64,000 nucleotides of DNA from Stercorarius parasiticus. Taxonomy: Eukaryota > Chordata > Aves > Charadriiformes > Stercorariidae. Below, one piece after another: positions 1-11,300 of this stretch. Position 1 is the first letter of the stretch, and every line of letters begins with the position of its first letter. The notes below the pieces were generated by a model that was given only the letters and a program-made list of their open reading frames with translations, did no database searches and was not told where the DNA came from. The DNA lies in contig VWZL01002559.1 in assembly GCA_013396915.1 (NCBI GenBank), forward strand, positions 1-64,000, in the 5' to 3' direction. Both the position numbers and the translations under genes were made by a program.

Positions 1-310
1 CCAGGCAACGCCCACTCGTTGCCCGTTTGCCCAGCGACCTGGTCGCTGCGCTCCCGAAGGGCTCCTTTTACGAGGGGGGAGTGGTCCCACCCCCTCCTCA
101 TTCAGACCTGCCGCCGGGGGTGCTGCCTCCGCCCCACTCCTCCTCAGCTGTCACCACCCCCCGGGAGCGCCGGGTACCGGCTCGGGCTGGCCGCTTTTCC
201 CGGCTTGAAAAAGCCTCAAAAAGGAGCCCCTTGCCGGCCTTTTTTGCCGCGATTCCCTTCCCCAGTACACACTTACCTGCACTGGAGCTGGTCTTCTCGG
301 CGACAGAAGT
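1..310. promoter_or_regulatory. CpG island at the window edge (truncated)
   Basis: The first 300 bases are GC-rich and dense in CpG (roughly two dozen CpGs by eye), while sequence after about 310 is ordinary AT-rich DNA with few CpGs. Such islands in vertebrates usually mark promoters. The left part lies outside the window, so its full extent is unknown. A consensus minus-strand splice donor sits inside it (see next entry), suggesting a minus-strand transcript starting near 300-400 and running off the left edge. By vertebrate synteny the gene beyond SLC6A1 in this direction is HRH1, but no HRH1 coding sequence is visible here. Confidence 0.6.
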
Positions 311-400
311 GATAGTTTTAAGATATACCTTTGCCTGCTCAAAATCTGTCTTTTGTATTTCACAGTTCTCTCGATCTGAATGCACTAATCCTCTAATCAC
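277..400 (-). other. Candidate first exon ending in a perfect splice donor
   Basis: Reading the minus strand, a CAG|GTAAGT donor lies at the exon/intron boundary 277/276, an exact match to the vertebrate consensus. No pyrimidine-rich acceptor is evident just upstream of it, so if it is an exon it is more likely a first exon than an internal one. The 5' limit given (400) is arbitrary. A reading frame is open through it on the minus strand, but its translation is not recognisable and it may be 5' UTR. Assignment to HRH1 is inference from gene order only. Confidence 0.25.
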
Positions 401-1954
401 CTTAAATTAGCACTAAAGGTTTTGTTTCTCCACCGAGCTCTTTTGATGCTTTTAAAGAGCGTTCTAACAAAAGTGCACAATGGATTGCACCCCTATTTTG
501 AAAGACTGGCTGTGAAAACACATTTTTCCTGTAAACATCAATTTTAACCACTAGACTGTCAGAACTGAATGCCTATTTCTGTCCTCTTAGGCGAGATTTA
601 TGTTACTCTCTCACTGAATGAGCAGGTGAAACAGAATAGTGTTGTATTGAAGAACAATGACTACTATATAGCTAAATGTTTCTCTGGGCCTGCAGGCTGA
701 AACCACTATCTAGAACTGAAAACAAAATGTATTACTTTTACAACGGTGGGCAAAGCACCCTAAATCTTTTTCCATTCCTGTTTTCCTCATTGCTCATGTT
801 ACACAGAAAATCAAGTGTCCGCTATGATTCAGACACAGTTGTTGTGCATTTCCTGCACAACATTATTTCCTATAACTTAGATATTTTTTTAAATACTGTG
901 AATCAATACAAGGTTATATGTACTCTGTTTTGATGTTATGGTGCCACCGTGTTACAAGATATAAACCTGTCTTGTCATAGAGGAATGGTTATGCGTTGAT
1001 TTACTGAAGTCTCTTGGAGGACAGTGATAGCTAAAAGTCTCATGAACTGTAAATGCATTTAAGATTTGTATGGCAGATAGTGCATGCGCAGAGTGGGATT
1101 AGATACCTGGACTTGGGGCTTGTTTTTGAGGAACTTCAAACTGAGGAAGACTCTGTGAGGCAAAGTAAAGTTGGGATAGGTGAACTCTTGAGATCTTCAG
1201 CCCACATGGACTGTAGGTTCCGTAATGAGGTGCAGGGACTCACAGGTCCTGCTGATTTTTTGCATTTTATAGAGTAGAAGGTATGTGCTGATGACCACTG
1301 GAGAGACATCCTGTCCCTTCATAATTTTTTGAGGGTCTTTCCTTACTTCAGGAATGGAGAGATCTTACGATTACTTGTAGGAAGAGGCAAAGGTGATAGA
1401 AAGTGTACCATGGTCCTGCTAGGCTGTAGGGAAGTGCTCAGACTGCAGGACGTCTTTTGTTTTGAATTCTGCATTAGTAATTGTGTCTAATCATTGTGGT
1501 ATCACACACATCCAGATTGTGAAACCCCAGGGTATTAGTATATCGACTGCCATTGCTGTGCTGTACCCTCTTCTACTCTTTCTTCGGAAAGTAATTTGGA
1601 GCCAAACGAAATGTTTCATTCAACTGTGAACGACTCCGCCTTGAATTTTCAAAAGATTTGAAAATCTTTTAGTTGAATTAGTAGATTACAGTTTGAATTA
1701 AATGAATTTGGTTTTGATGCTTTGTTTCAGAAGTATGCTTAGTTGGTTTCATTCTGAAATTAAATGTTTGGGTCTTTTGAACCTTGTTTTTGATTTGGCA
1801 GAAACTTGTCACCAAGCTTGACTGTTTTATAGATAGTTAGGATGGCAACTATATATTATCTGTTTGAAATGTAGCTGTTGAAATAGCAAAAGTCATCCTC
1901 TGTGCTGAACACTGTATATTTAAAGAGATAAAGTAGGGAAGCAAAGGACTCTGT
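401..1954. other. Non-coding intergenic sequence
   Basis: AT-rich sequence with only short chance reading frames and no recognisable protein, RNA gene or repeat. It contains a perfect inverted repeat of 9-base arms with a 2-base centre at 1651-1670. Confidence 0.6.
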
Positions 1955-2050
1955 CTGTTTTACTGATGGGAAACTGAGGCTCAGAGGCAGACCCGTGTCC
2001 CAGTCTATTTGCAAACTGGGATCGGTTTACCACTGCTGGTCTGGGAGGCA
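1955..2050 (-). repeat. MIR/L2-type ancient SINE-LINE tail fragment
   Basis: The stretch around 1963-1988 (ACTGATGGGAAACTGAGGCTC) reads as the reverse complement of the familiar MIR/L2 3' region (GAGCCTCAGTTT... with CATCTGTAAA-like tail). The bases after it (CTGGGATCGG...) loosely follow the MIR core. It is short and diverged, as expected for an element older than birds. Only a consensus search would settle the family. Confidence 0.4.
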
Positions 2051-5000
2051 AGGAATATGCATCTGTCCTGAAAACTAAGGTACGAACTGAAGTACAGTAC
2101 TGCATTGCATTTTATGGTATGTTTAATGAAAGCTTGATACTGCGGTGGTTCATGGGAAATGATGAGGGTTGAGAGTGAGCTGTAGACCAAAAAGAGTGGG
2201 ATTCAGTATAGATAAAGGAAAGCAGAATGTTGCAGTTGATCTGTTAAAGGTATGGGTTTTGCTCTAAACAAACATGTTTCTTCATGTAAAATAGAAAAGC
2301 TATGGTTTTTTTTTCAAAATTAAGTCCTTTGAGATTCCCCTCAAATAATTGGCTTGCATAGGAATAGCGTAGCACATAAAAATGTTAACTTTTCAAATTT
2401 GCTGAATAGCTTAAGTGAATTTTATTTTTATTATTTCTTTAAAATGTTCATAGTCTGTGTGGGTGGATAACAGCAGAAAAAAAGGAGCTCAGGCAGCACT
2501 GAGACCTTGCATTAGAAATAAATTGCAGCCTGGAGGAGTTACGCTTTATGGTCAAATTTTAAAGCCTTTGATAATAAGAAAAGTAGAGAAAATGGATTTT
2601 ACATTGCTGCAGAATACATAATGTTCTGTGTCTATAACCTGTCCTAGATTACTGTGGCATGTGCAGGATTTAAACATTTGTAACAGCAACAGTCCTTTGG
2701 GAGTCTTGCTATTTGTTCAGAGGAAATCTCAATACTTTTCACAGAAAAGAATATAGTTCATGAACTGATCTCCTTTCTTCTGCTTTTTGTTTAATAGTCA
2801 TCCTGGGACTATGCTCCGGTTAACCAAGGATTGTGCCGCTTGCGTTAGTGGAGAACAGTGAGATGAGATTTAGTGTAGTGTGAAAGATGTTGAGCATGGA
2901 AGAAAAAAGAGGGAGGAGACGAAAAAGTTGATGCTCCCTCCTTGTCAGCATAATTTTGCCCCTGCAGTATCTTTTTTTTTTTCCTTTTTTTTTCCTGTGC
3001 ATTAGGATGTAGAGCATGTGAGACAAGCATGTTGCTTAGCAACTGGAGGTGAACAACCTGTGCAGAGAAATAACAGCAGGGAAGAGGAGTGAGCATGAAT
3101 ATATATGGCCCTTATTTTGGTGGCTCGTTTTAAAAATGAGACAGGAAATCTTTTGCTGAGGCTCTTTTCTTCTGCATTTCTTTCCCCAAACCAAGTGCCT
3201 TCGCTGCCTTTCTCACTGAGCAGGATGCACCCAGCTGATGTATTATTTTGTTAAAGGACTTTGGTCATCTGGAAATCGTAAAAATCTAGGATCCCCAGAG
3301 TGAATAAAATGCAAAAATGCACTAGAGGAAATTTTTGTTGCTGGAATGCAAAAGGTTAAGTTGCTTGAGCTGAACTCTGCAAAGTCTGGAATGAATTGGG
3401 GTAATGAGGGAAGGAGATCCCTCCCATCAAGAAGTGGGACGATGTACTTTGGAAGAAGTCCTTTTAATGGCTGCAGGTATTAGAGGAGGCAGAGCTTATT
3501 AAAAAAGTCTCATATTAAGAGTCTGGTCTCAGGATCTGGCTTTCATGAAATGGTCTTCATCAATCTGTTCTGGTTTGTGTTAAGAAGCAAGAAGAGGGAC
3601 GGTCTATCTCTCTGCCAGATTCTCTGGGCAGAGGAAAAAATTTGGCTCACCCCTTATGAATTTTGGGAGAAAAGCCAGGGAAGGCGTCTGTTCCAGGCTT
3701 TTTATCATCAGGTAACTTTAACTGTAGAATCGCATCTGAGACCATCCAAAACTGATGCAAAGCAACAAATTACACCTACTTCCCATGTTTTTCTACAGGT
3801 GCAAGCAGAAACACTAGATTTAGGTTGGCCTCTGATTTCACAGAATGCCACTGACCGCATGAAAAACTCTGGAGAAATAACTGTAAAATGATTCCTATCA
3901 ATGAGTTATGTGGGCAGTGCAGTCCATGAAGCACAGCCCGTACAATGCTGTTTGTAATTCATGCCCATTTTTACATGCATATGCTGAAATACAAGTGTTC
4001 TACCCCAATACACAGAAATGGGAGACAGGAGAAGAGGCTGCAATTAGTATTTGTATGCAGAACGCTTAGTGCCAGCAGAGCTTGTGATAGAGCACTGAGC
4101 AGATTAACAACTAGCTCTGGCCAGGCATGCAGTGGACGTAAAGCACAATGACCTAACGCTGAGAACAAAATACTTAACCAGCCCATGGCATTAGGCCTCT
4201 TCTTACTTTCTTGCCTACTAGAAAGTGTCAGAATAAATACTTGTCTTTTTGTAGTGAGTCTGGCAAATGTAGCAAGCTTGAGCAATGTGAGATGTCCGGG
4301 GTGCGTGCTCCTGAGCTGAGCTACTTCAGCCTTGGCTCCCCAGAGTCCTTGCTGAACCCCGCTCTTCAGGTGGGAATTGGGCAGGGGATGGTTCCTAAAG
4401 TAGATTCTAATGGTGGCTTTGTAAATCAAACCCAAAGTGAACTGACATCAAAGCATTATATTTAATACAGAGCAAAGCTGTAATTTGCTAGTGTCAGGGA
4501 TTTTATACAGGGATCACTGCCAAGTAAGCAGCCAGAGGAGTTTTTCTCCCACTGGATTCTTTAGATTTAGATCCACAAAAATAGGTAGATTCCTCATTCT
4601 CCTTTATTCCAGTAGAGACTGGGCACCTATGTAATTCTGGTGATCTGAGCCGAAGAACCTTCTGCTGATACCACTGCAAAGGGCACGTGGAAACCTGAGT
4701 TTTGTTATTGGTCACTGGGGAATTGTGTGGCTTTTGCTATTTTAAATGCCCAGTAGATATCCTTACAGTTCCTTCTAAACCATTTATTCCTTATCTCTAT
4801 TGCATGGCTGCCAATGGTGGTGGTTAACTGGGCTCTGCCATTCAGGAAGAGTTGAGAGAGCCTTTCACCCTGCATCATTAAAATATATAGTGTAATCAGT
4901 GTCTTCGGTTGCTGACTCTTATGGAAATGGCAAGAACCTACAAGTCCTGCAGAAGCCAGTGAGTTTCCAATTCTCTTTAGCTCTTCGGAAGTGTTAGTCA

Positions 5001-8000
5001 CTAGTGTGGCAGCATAGCAGCAGCTGAGTGGGGATGAGCTAACGAAGATTGATGGCAAATTGTGTGTGTGAAATGTTTGTGTTGCTGTATGATGTTAGGC
5101 GTAACGAAGCAGTGTCCATTGGAATGCCGAACTCTATTTATTTATTTTAAAGGAATAGTCCTGCAATTATGAAGATGAGCTGCATGTTATTTTAAAGTCT
5201 TCTTCATATGTGGAAAGCTCTGTGCTAGCCTTTATGAGAAGTTTAGAAGGGCTTCTAAACAGAGAGGCTAGTGCCTACGTTTGGGTGGATGACCCCAAAA
5301 TGAGGCAAAATCCACACCAAGATATTTCAAAGAATATAACTTTGTACAAAGCTGCCAGTCCTGAGAAGACTGCTGGAGTTGTACTTTTTTTGTGGGGGAG
5401 GGAGGGGAGTGGAATTCCAACCTTGTAAATAACGTCTAAGGAAGATTAGGACGATATTGTGCTAAACACTACAGCCAGACTTCACTGAGACAGCCCTACC
5501 TCTGCTATGGTGCTGGAAGCCTGGGCCGGAAAATGGTGGGATAAAAGAAAGTGCTTCAACTGTGTTTTCTGGGAGAGCTGTGGCAGAGCCCCAGAGCAGC
5601 ATGCCAGCCAGAGGTCCAGACCAAACCAGTTTTCCTTCTATCTCACTCACAGTTTTTTCCTACAGACTGTTTTTTGAATCCCAGACAACACCATGAAATT
5701 CTCCCTGCTGAGAGCCATTTGGTTTGGGAATTGCTACAAAGACATCGGCATTTTGTTCTTCACTGTCATTTTTGTATAGTTTAAGGCCTTAAAAGGAGCA
5801 TTCTGTGTTTGTATGTTTGTGCGTGACGAATGGCAGAGGTGCAAGAGGCGGAAAAGGAAATGTAATTTGATTTGCACTTTTGAGTTTTTGTCTGCTTTGG
5901 AGCTCTGAGCTGAGCAATGTTAGAGCTTTGAGAAGCTGTGAGGAGTTTAACTACTGCGTGGAAGAAAGGCTGTTTGTGCCTGACTGTCTCCTGTAGAACT
6001 TTACCTGCATATTTTGCTTTGTCGTTTGTGAGATTATTTTTTTTAAATCCTGTTTTCTCAAAGTAAAATTACAAATCAGCACATGCATAAAGGCACAGAG
6101 TTGTTGACTCTGGGCTATCTAAAAGCTGTGATGTGATATCAAATTTCACTAGCGTCTAATGTTGCAAATGTTAGTTGTTAAGATCTTTTTTGCGGATTTA
6201 CATACAAACAATTTAGATTTAAGTTCAACCAATGTATTTTCGACATAATAATTTCAGTCTATCAGCTTAATCCCTGGTATGTTCTGTTTAAAAAGGTAGT
6301 TTTTTTTAAAGTTGAAGCTGATGTTATTAAAAGATTTAGATGAGTGATGTCATGCTCTGCTTTATCTAAACTGCCTTTTTTATTATAAATAATTAAGCAT
6401 GGAAAATTTTTCTCGAAAGGCATACAGCATCTGATAATATGCAGGTATATTTTGCTTTTGCCCAGGTTTCAGAATTGTGTGTCTACAGTTAAATCTTTAA
6501 CAGAGAGCGCTTCACTGCTACTGTTTTGTTTGGTCTTTTTTATTTTCCTTTGACCTTGGTGTGTCCTTCAGCTTTGCTGGCGATGTTGTGGAATTGCTTG
6601 GAGGCTAAGTCTCAGCAAAGAACCCCATGTACGTATGATGTCAGCTCCGTGCCAGAGGGCTTGTAAGGTGAAGAACACTTGCTGTATTTTGCTCTGAAAG
6701 ACTTTCTGAAAAATGTTCATTTCTGATAAGAACAAAAATTTCTGTTGCTGGGTTTTGGATTTTGATGAGGGTTGTTTTTTTTTTTTTTTTAAAGAGGAAG
6801 GAGGAAATGAGTGGCAAAATGGGAACACTGAGAGAAAAGGTCGGTAAGGATGGTTTTGAAATTACTCTCCAATTTATTTATGATTTGCTTAGCAGAAGAG
6901 GGTATAAAACACAAAAGGCTTGTGATTAAAAATAAAAAAAAGACAAAAATAGATGCAGTAAGAAGCTGCCAGAGTTATTATTTCAGATTAAGTTGACTGA
7001 TCAAATAATGAGAGCTAAAAAGTGTGATCTGCTCTGTTCATAAACCTATCTTGGATTAATTAAATCTGTCATTTATTTAAATACATGTCACGTTGTCATA
7101 TTACGGTTTCTACCTAAAACAAAAGGGTTGTCAGGAAAAATAGAATAATTTAGTTTAAAATCAAAGGCATGAACATAAGCCATAAATCGGTAGATTTTAT
7201 AAATTCCACATGAAGGTTGCTTGTGGTCTATGATCACGTGGAATTTATCATCCCTTAGAGATCAGTTATATGGGCAATATCTTTCTTCTCCTTAGGAAAG
7301 AGAGGGAAATTTGTAGGAAATTTCATTTTAGTTTAGATGAAAGTTGTGCTTATTAATGCTTGACTGCCTGTTCTGCTGAGTTTCTACTAAATAACCAAAT
7401 TACTTTCCTTCCAGTACCTAGACAAATTCTGACAATGTGAAGACCTTAATTTGTAATGAACTGTGTGGAGTTTCCTCTTTTCATGAACAAGACTGCAAAT
7501 GACAGTGAGAAAGGGTTCTTGCATCTGAATTTTGCAGAGCTGGCAAGAGCAGCAAACTGAACAGTAAACAAGTTTTTTACAACATGCACTTTTGCTGCCC
7601 TGGATACCAGCAGAAGCAAACACAGTCTGTCTAATTGGTGTAGTTCCAGGGCTACTGCCAGAAGAAGGGATACTCGGGGCACAGTGCGCATATTTACAGA
7701 GAAACTCAGGGCACACATAATTTGAAGTGCTTGGACATGCTGCTCACATGCAGAGCAATGATGTGATGCAGATACAGACATTTCAGCGTATTTGGTGTAA
7801 GACTTGCAGCTGCAGCAGAAACCCATGCACGGCGGGAAAGAAGGGAAGGTTCCTTTACAAACTGAAGCCCTGGGACCTGAGCTGCAGGTGCCAGATGATG
7901 CTTTGTAAGGTTATTTTCCATGAAATCCATTCTACAGTCTAGTTTCCACTGCAATGGTAATGCAGTTTGTAACAGGGAAAACTGATTTAAAAGGTATCAT

Positions 8001-8169
8001 ATAAATGGACCATATTCTGGTAGGATAGTGCCTCAGTCTGTGTAGCTAGACCCTACCCACTTGCTCCCAAATAGCTTTGGTGAGGACTGTATCATTAGGA
8101 ACACCAGACCAAAGTCTGAAAGCTTTAAATAAATTGTGAAATGTCAGGCAAAACCTGCCCTGGTATGTG
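2051..8169. other. Non-coding intergenic sequence
   Basis: No open frame here resembles a known protein; frames such as 3550-3891 (+) are short and have low-information composition. T-rich runs occur near 2970-2992 and 6776-6791. The AT-rich block 6960-7150, with runs such as TTAATTAAATC and ATTTAAATACATG, has the look of conserved non-coding DNA but this cannot be judged from one species. Confidence 0.55.
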
Positions 8170-8378
8170 CTTGAAAACCCATCGGTTTTCAAACTGAGAG
8201 TGGGTAACACTGGAGCTAGTCATCCAGTGTTGTGGCATCTCCAACCTTGGAGATTTTTGAAACTGGATAAGTCTTCAGGAAATGATCTAACTTTGCTGTC
8301 AGCTCTGCCTTGAGAAGGTTGGACTAACTGTCCTTTAGAGGTCCTGTCCAGCCTCATTTTTCTGTGATGCTACGATAG
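8170..8378 (+). mobile_element. Old CR1 LINE 3'-end fragment
   Basis: The order of segments follows the CR1 3' end: a part like TGGCATCTCCAACCTTGGAG, then AAACTGGATAAG, then GAAGGTTGGACTAACTG, then TAGAGGTCCTGTCCAGCCTC, ending in TTCTGTGATGCTACGATAG, a degraded form of the terminal ATTCTGTGAT repeats. The copy is 5'-truncated, in + orientation and clearly diverged, so it is an old insertion. The left boundary is approximate. It contains no usable reverse transcriptase sequence. Confidence 0.8.
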
Positions 8379-11300
8379 ATTTCCAAGTATGCAGTGTTGT
8401 GCCATTATCCACAGTGGATCTTGGAAAGGAGATGGGTCTTATGTACTCTGAATTGCGTGTCCATTCACTTTAGCCCTTTATTGGTGCATTGCAAGAATTT
8501 CTGTACAGGATAACACAATGGGTAATTATTGTGATCTTCGTCTTATGTTCTGAAAGTATGTTTTCAGAAAGATAGGGAAATATTGTTGAAATAAATGAAT
8601 GTTAACAATTATAAAAACATTAGTGGAATTCGGACAGTGTCTGAAGAGTCACGTAGCTGCAGTCGCTTCCTTTATGTACCTTTGCATCAGGTCACTATAC
8701 GCTGAGTATTTTACATAAAAAATGACTACTGAAATAGCATGAGCGAACCAGGGAAGTCTTAGACTTCCCTGTTAGACTTGCTTGTTTCGTGTTGTGTTAG
8801 GAGTTCAAAATTTTCAGATTTTAATAGGGTTCATGAACTTTTCAAAGTAATCTGTGCTTTCCTGTACATGAGTGTTAACTTCAAACCTGAGTTTTATTTC
8901 AAATGGAGTGAAATTAATGGAGTTTTATGGATTCAGCATAAAACATAATGGCAGGTGGTTGTTTCTACTTTTTCAGTGTCAAGCCCAGCAAGTAAAAAAA
9001 ATCTCTGAGGAGAAGAAAAAAGAATTTCTGAAAAGAAGAGGGATCCCAAGTCCTCGTGACCATGCTTTAATGCGAAGAGGGAGGTGCTTTAAAGAAGCAG
9101 TAAAGAAAATATTTATGTAAGCAAAATTAATTGCCGCTGCTTAGCTTTAGTGATGGCCTCATTTCATATTTGCTCTCAGAAACTTATACAAAACACCCAT
9201 TCATATAGATAGAAACCTTGCTTATATCTCTGGATTTAAAAGCTGATCCTTAAGCACCTCGGTAGTTTTGACCTTTCTCGGAAAATTGTTTCTATGATTC
9301 ATATTTGTGTTGCACAATGCTCGTCTTTTTAAATGTGAAATGCAGTGCAACACAGCAAAGCACTGTTATCTATCTGAATAACTGCAGCTCCGCTAGGAAA
9401 AAAATACTACCCAATTTAGATGAAAAACATGTGAGAGCTTTCGACAGAGAGGAAGATAGAGCCAAGATAATCAATGAGTTGTCTGCTCATTGATATATTA
9501 GAGCTACTACAGCATCTTGTTTGAACACTGGGCAAGCGTCCATTGTAGAAATCTGTAAAGCAATATCATTGGCTTTCGTGAATCAGTTGCTACTACAAAA
9601 ATACTGTTGAATAGACGCATAGTATCTACAACAGCACTCCCACTATGCTCTCTAAATGCATTATGACTTTCATCTTGTGCGTCTGAGATTGCAGCAGAAT
9701 GTTATTGTGGAAAATACCTTCATATCTCTCAAATTGTGAAGGGCAGATGTACTGCTGGAACTGATTAGAATACCTTACTCAGCAGGTGTCTTAACTCCTG
9801 CCTCTTGTCTTTGATCCAAGGCAGAAAGGACTGAGGGGAAACATTACATGACTGAGTGGGATTCCAGAAAATATCTGATGGTCGAAGCACAATTCTCTGT
9901 TCCCCTCAAGAGCATGGGATGAATGCAACTGCCTATAGTAACCATCTGGAGCAAGCTGGGAGAAATTATGAGGAAATGGAAACTCTTCATCCTTTGGACT
10001 TTTTTTAAACTCCAGGACAGAATTGATGGAGGCATATACTCTTAAGGAACCTTTTGTAGTGTTTGGTTTTCAACTCCAGCTGGTTCCCAAGACCTCAAAT
10101 TTGTCCCAACTGCAAAGCTCATATGACACGGTTATTAGCTTGATTGGTAGGCAAAACAAGATGACTCTAAAACAGATTAATGAAGTAAATTATGATGTTG
10201 CGGGGGCTAGATTAACATGCTGTGTGGGAAATGGATTCACTCAGCATCTGGAGAGGACTGTGATGTGAGAAGGTCTATACTTAAATTCCCACTCCACAGC
10301 CCCCCAAAATCCTTCTGAACTTTAATCCTATAGGGGCCTGTAACACATTTTGAAATAATAAAATCCAGGCACTCTTCATTTTTCGTTAGGAAGGGTGAGC
10401 ATAGAAAGGAATATCTTGGTCCTTTTTCTGCTCAGAGCAGTTTGAGGAAAGGAATGTTTCATCCGTGTCCTTCAGATGGTGACATGTTGTGGTGACCGTG
10501 CTTTAGTGTGTGAACTGAGAAAGGAGTCACAAAGCATAACGTGATCCTTGGGGAGGCTGATGCCTGTGAGGTACTGGCCTTGGTCTGCAATGTTACAGTG
10601 GTGAGAGGGAGTTGGTGGAACTGTTGCACTGTAAATCTTGTTTATTATCAAAGAGGAAACGTACCTTGTATATAAAGTCAGGAATGTACTGTTAGTATAA
10701 TTGAAATCTTAATGATCTAATTCATGATTCATTAGAAGTCTAGATGGGGTTGGTCTTGATGATTTTTTCTTCTTCATTCTAGGATTTGTTTGTGGTCATT
10801 TTTTATGTTTGCTGACATGATCTTACATTTATTTCTTTCCTCCTTCTTCACAGATCTGCAGCTCCACATTACATCTGAATTTACTATATATGGTGCCTTT
10901 CACATATTTTAAATAGCATTTCTTTGTTCTCCGTTTCCCTTAAAACCAGTTTTGTCCATCTCTGAGTCTGCATTGCTTTAACTTACCATTGACTTGTTTA
11001 TAGCCTGGGGGTCTCTTGTGCCTCACATCTTACCATCCCATGTCTGTATTCCTGCATGCCTCATCCTATGTCTCCAGATCTCAAGGCCCCTGCTGTTGCA
11101 CCAGGCCTATATTTCCCTACATTACATCATTGCATTGCAGTCATTAAAAATCCCATTTTACATAGAATTACTCCTTGTTACTGCTGACTCTATAAAACTA
11201 TGGATATAGCATACAAAGATAAAAATAAAACAGATTACCCGTAAATAACTGGTTATTTAGAGAAATTGCTGTCGCAGATAAACCAAGTAAAACAAAGCTG

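Noticed and set aside
3550..3891. Plus-strand frame of 113 codons
   Set aside because: Unrecognisable translation, no splice or promoter context; consistent with chance.
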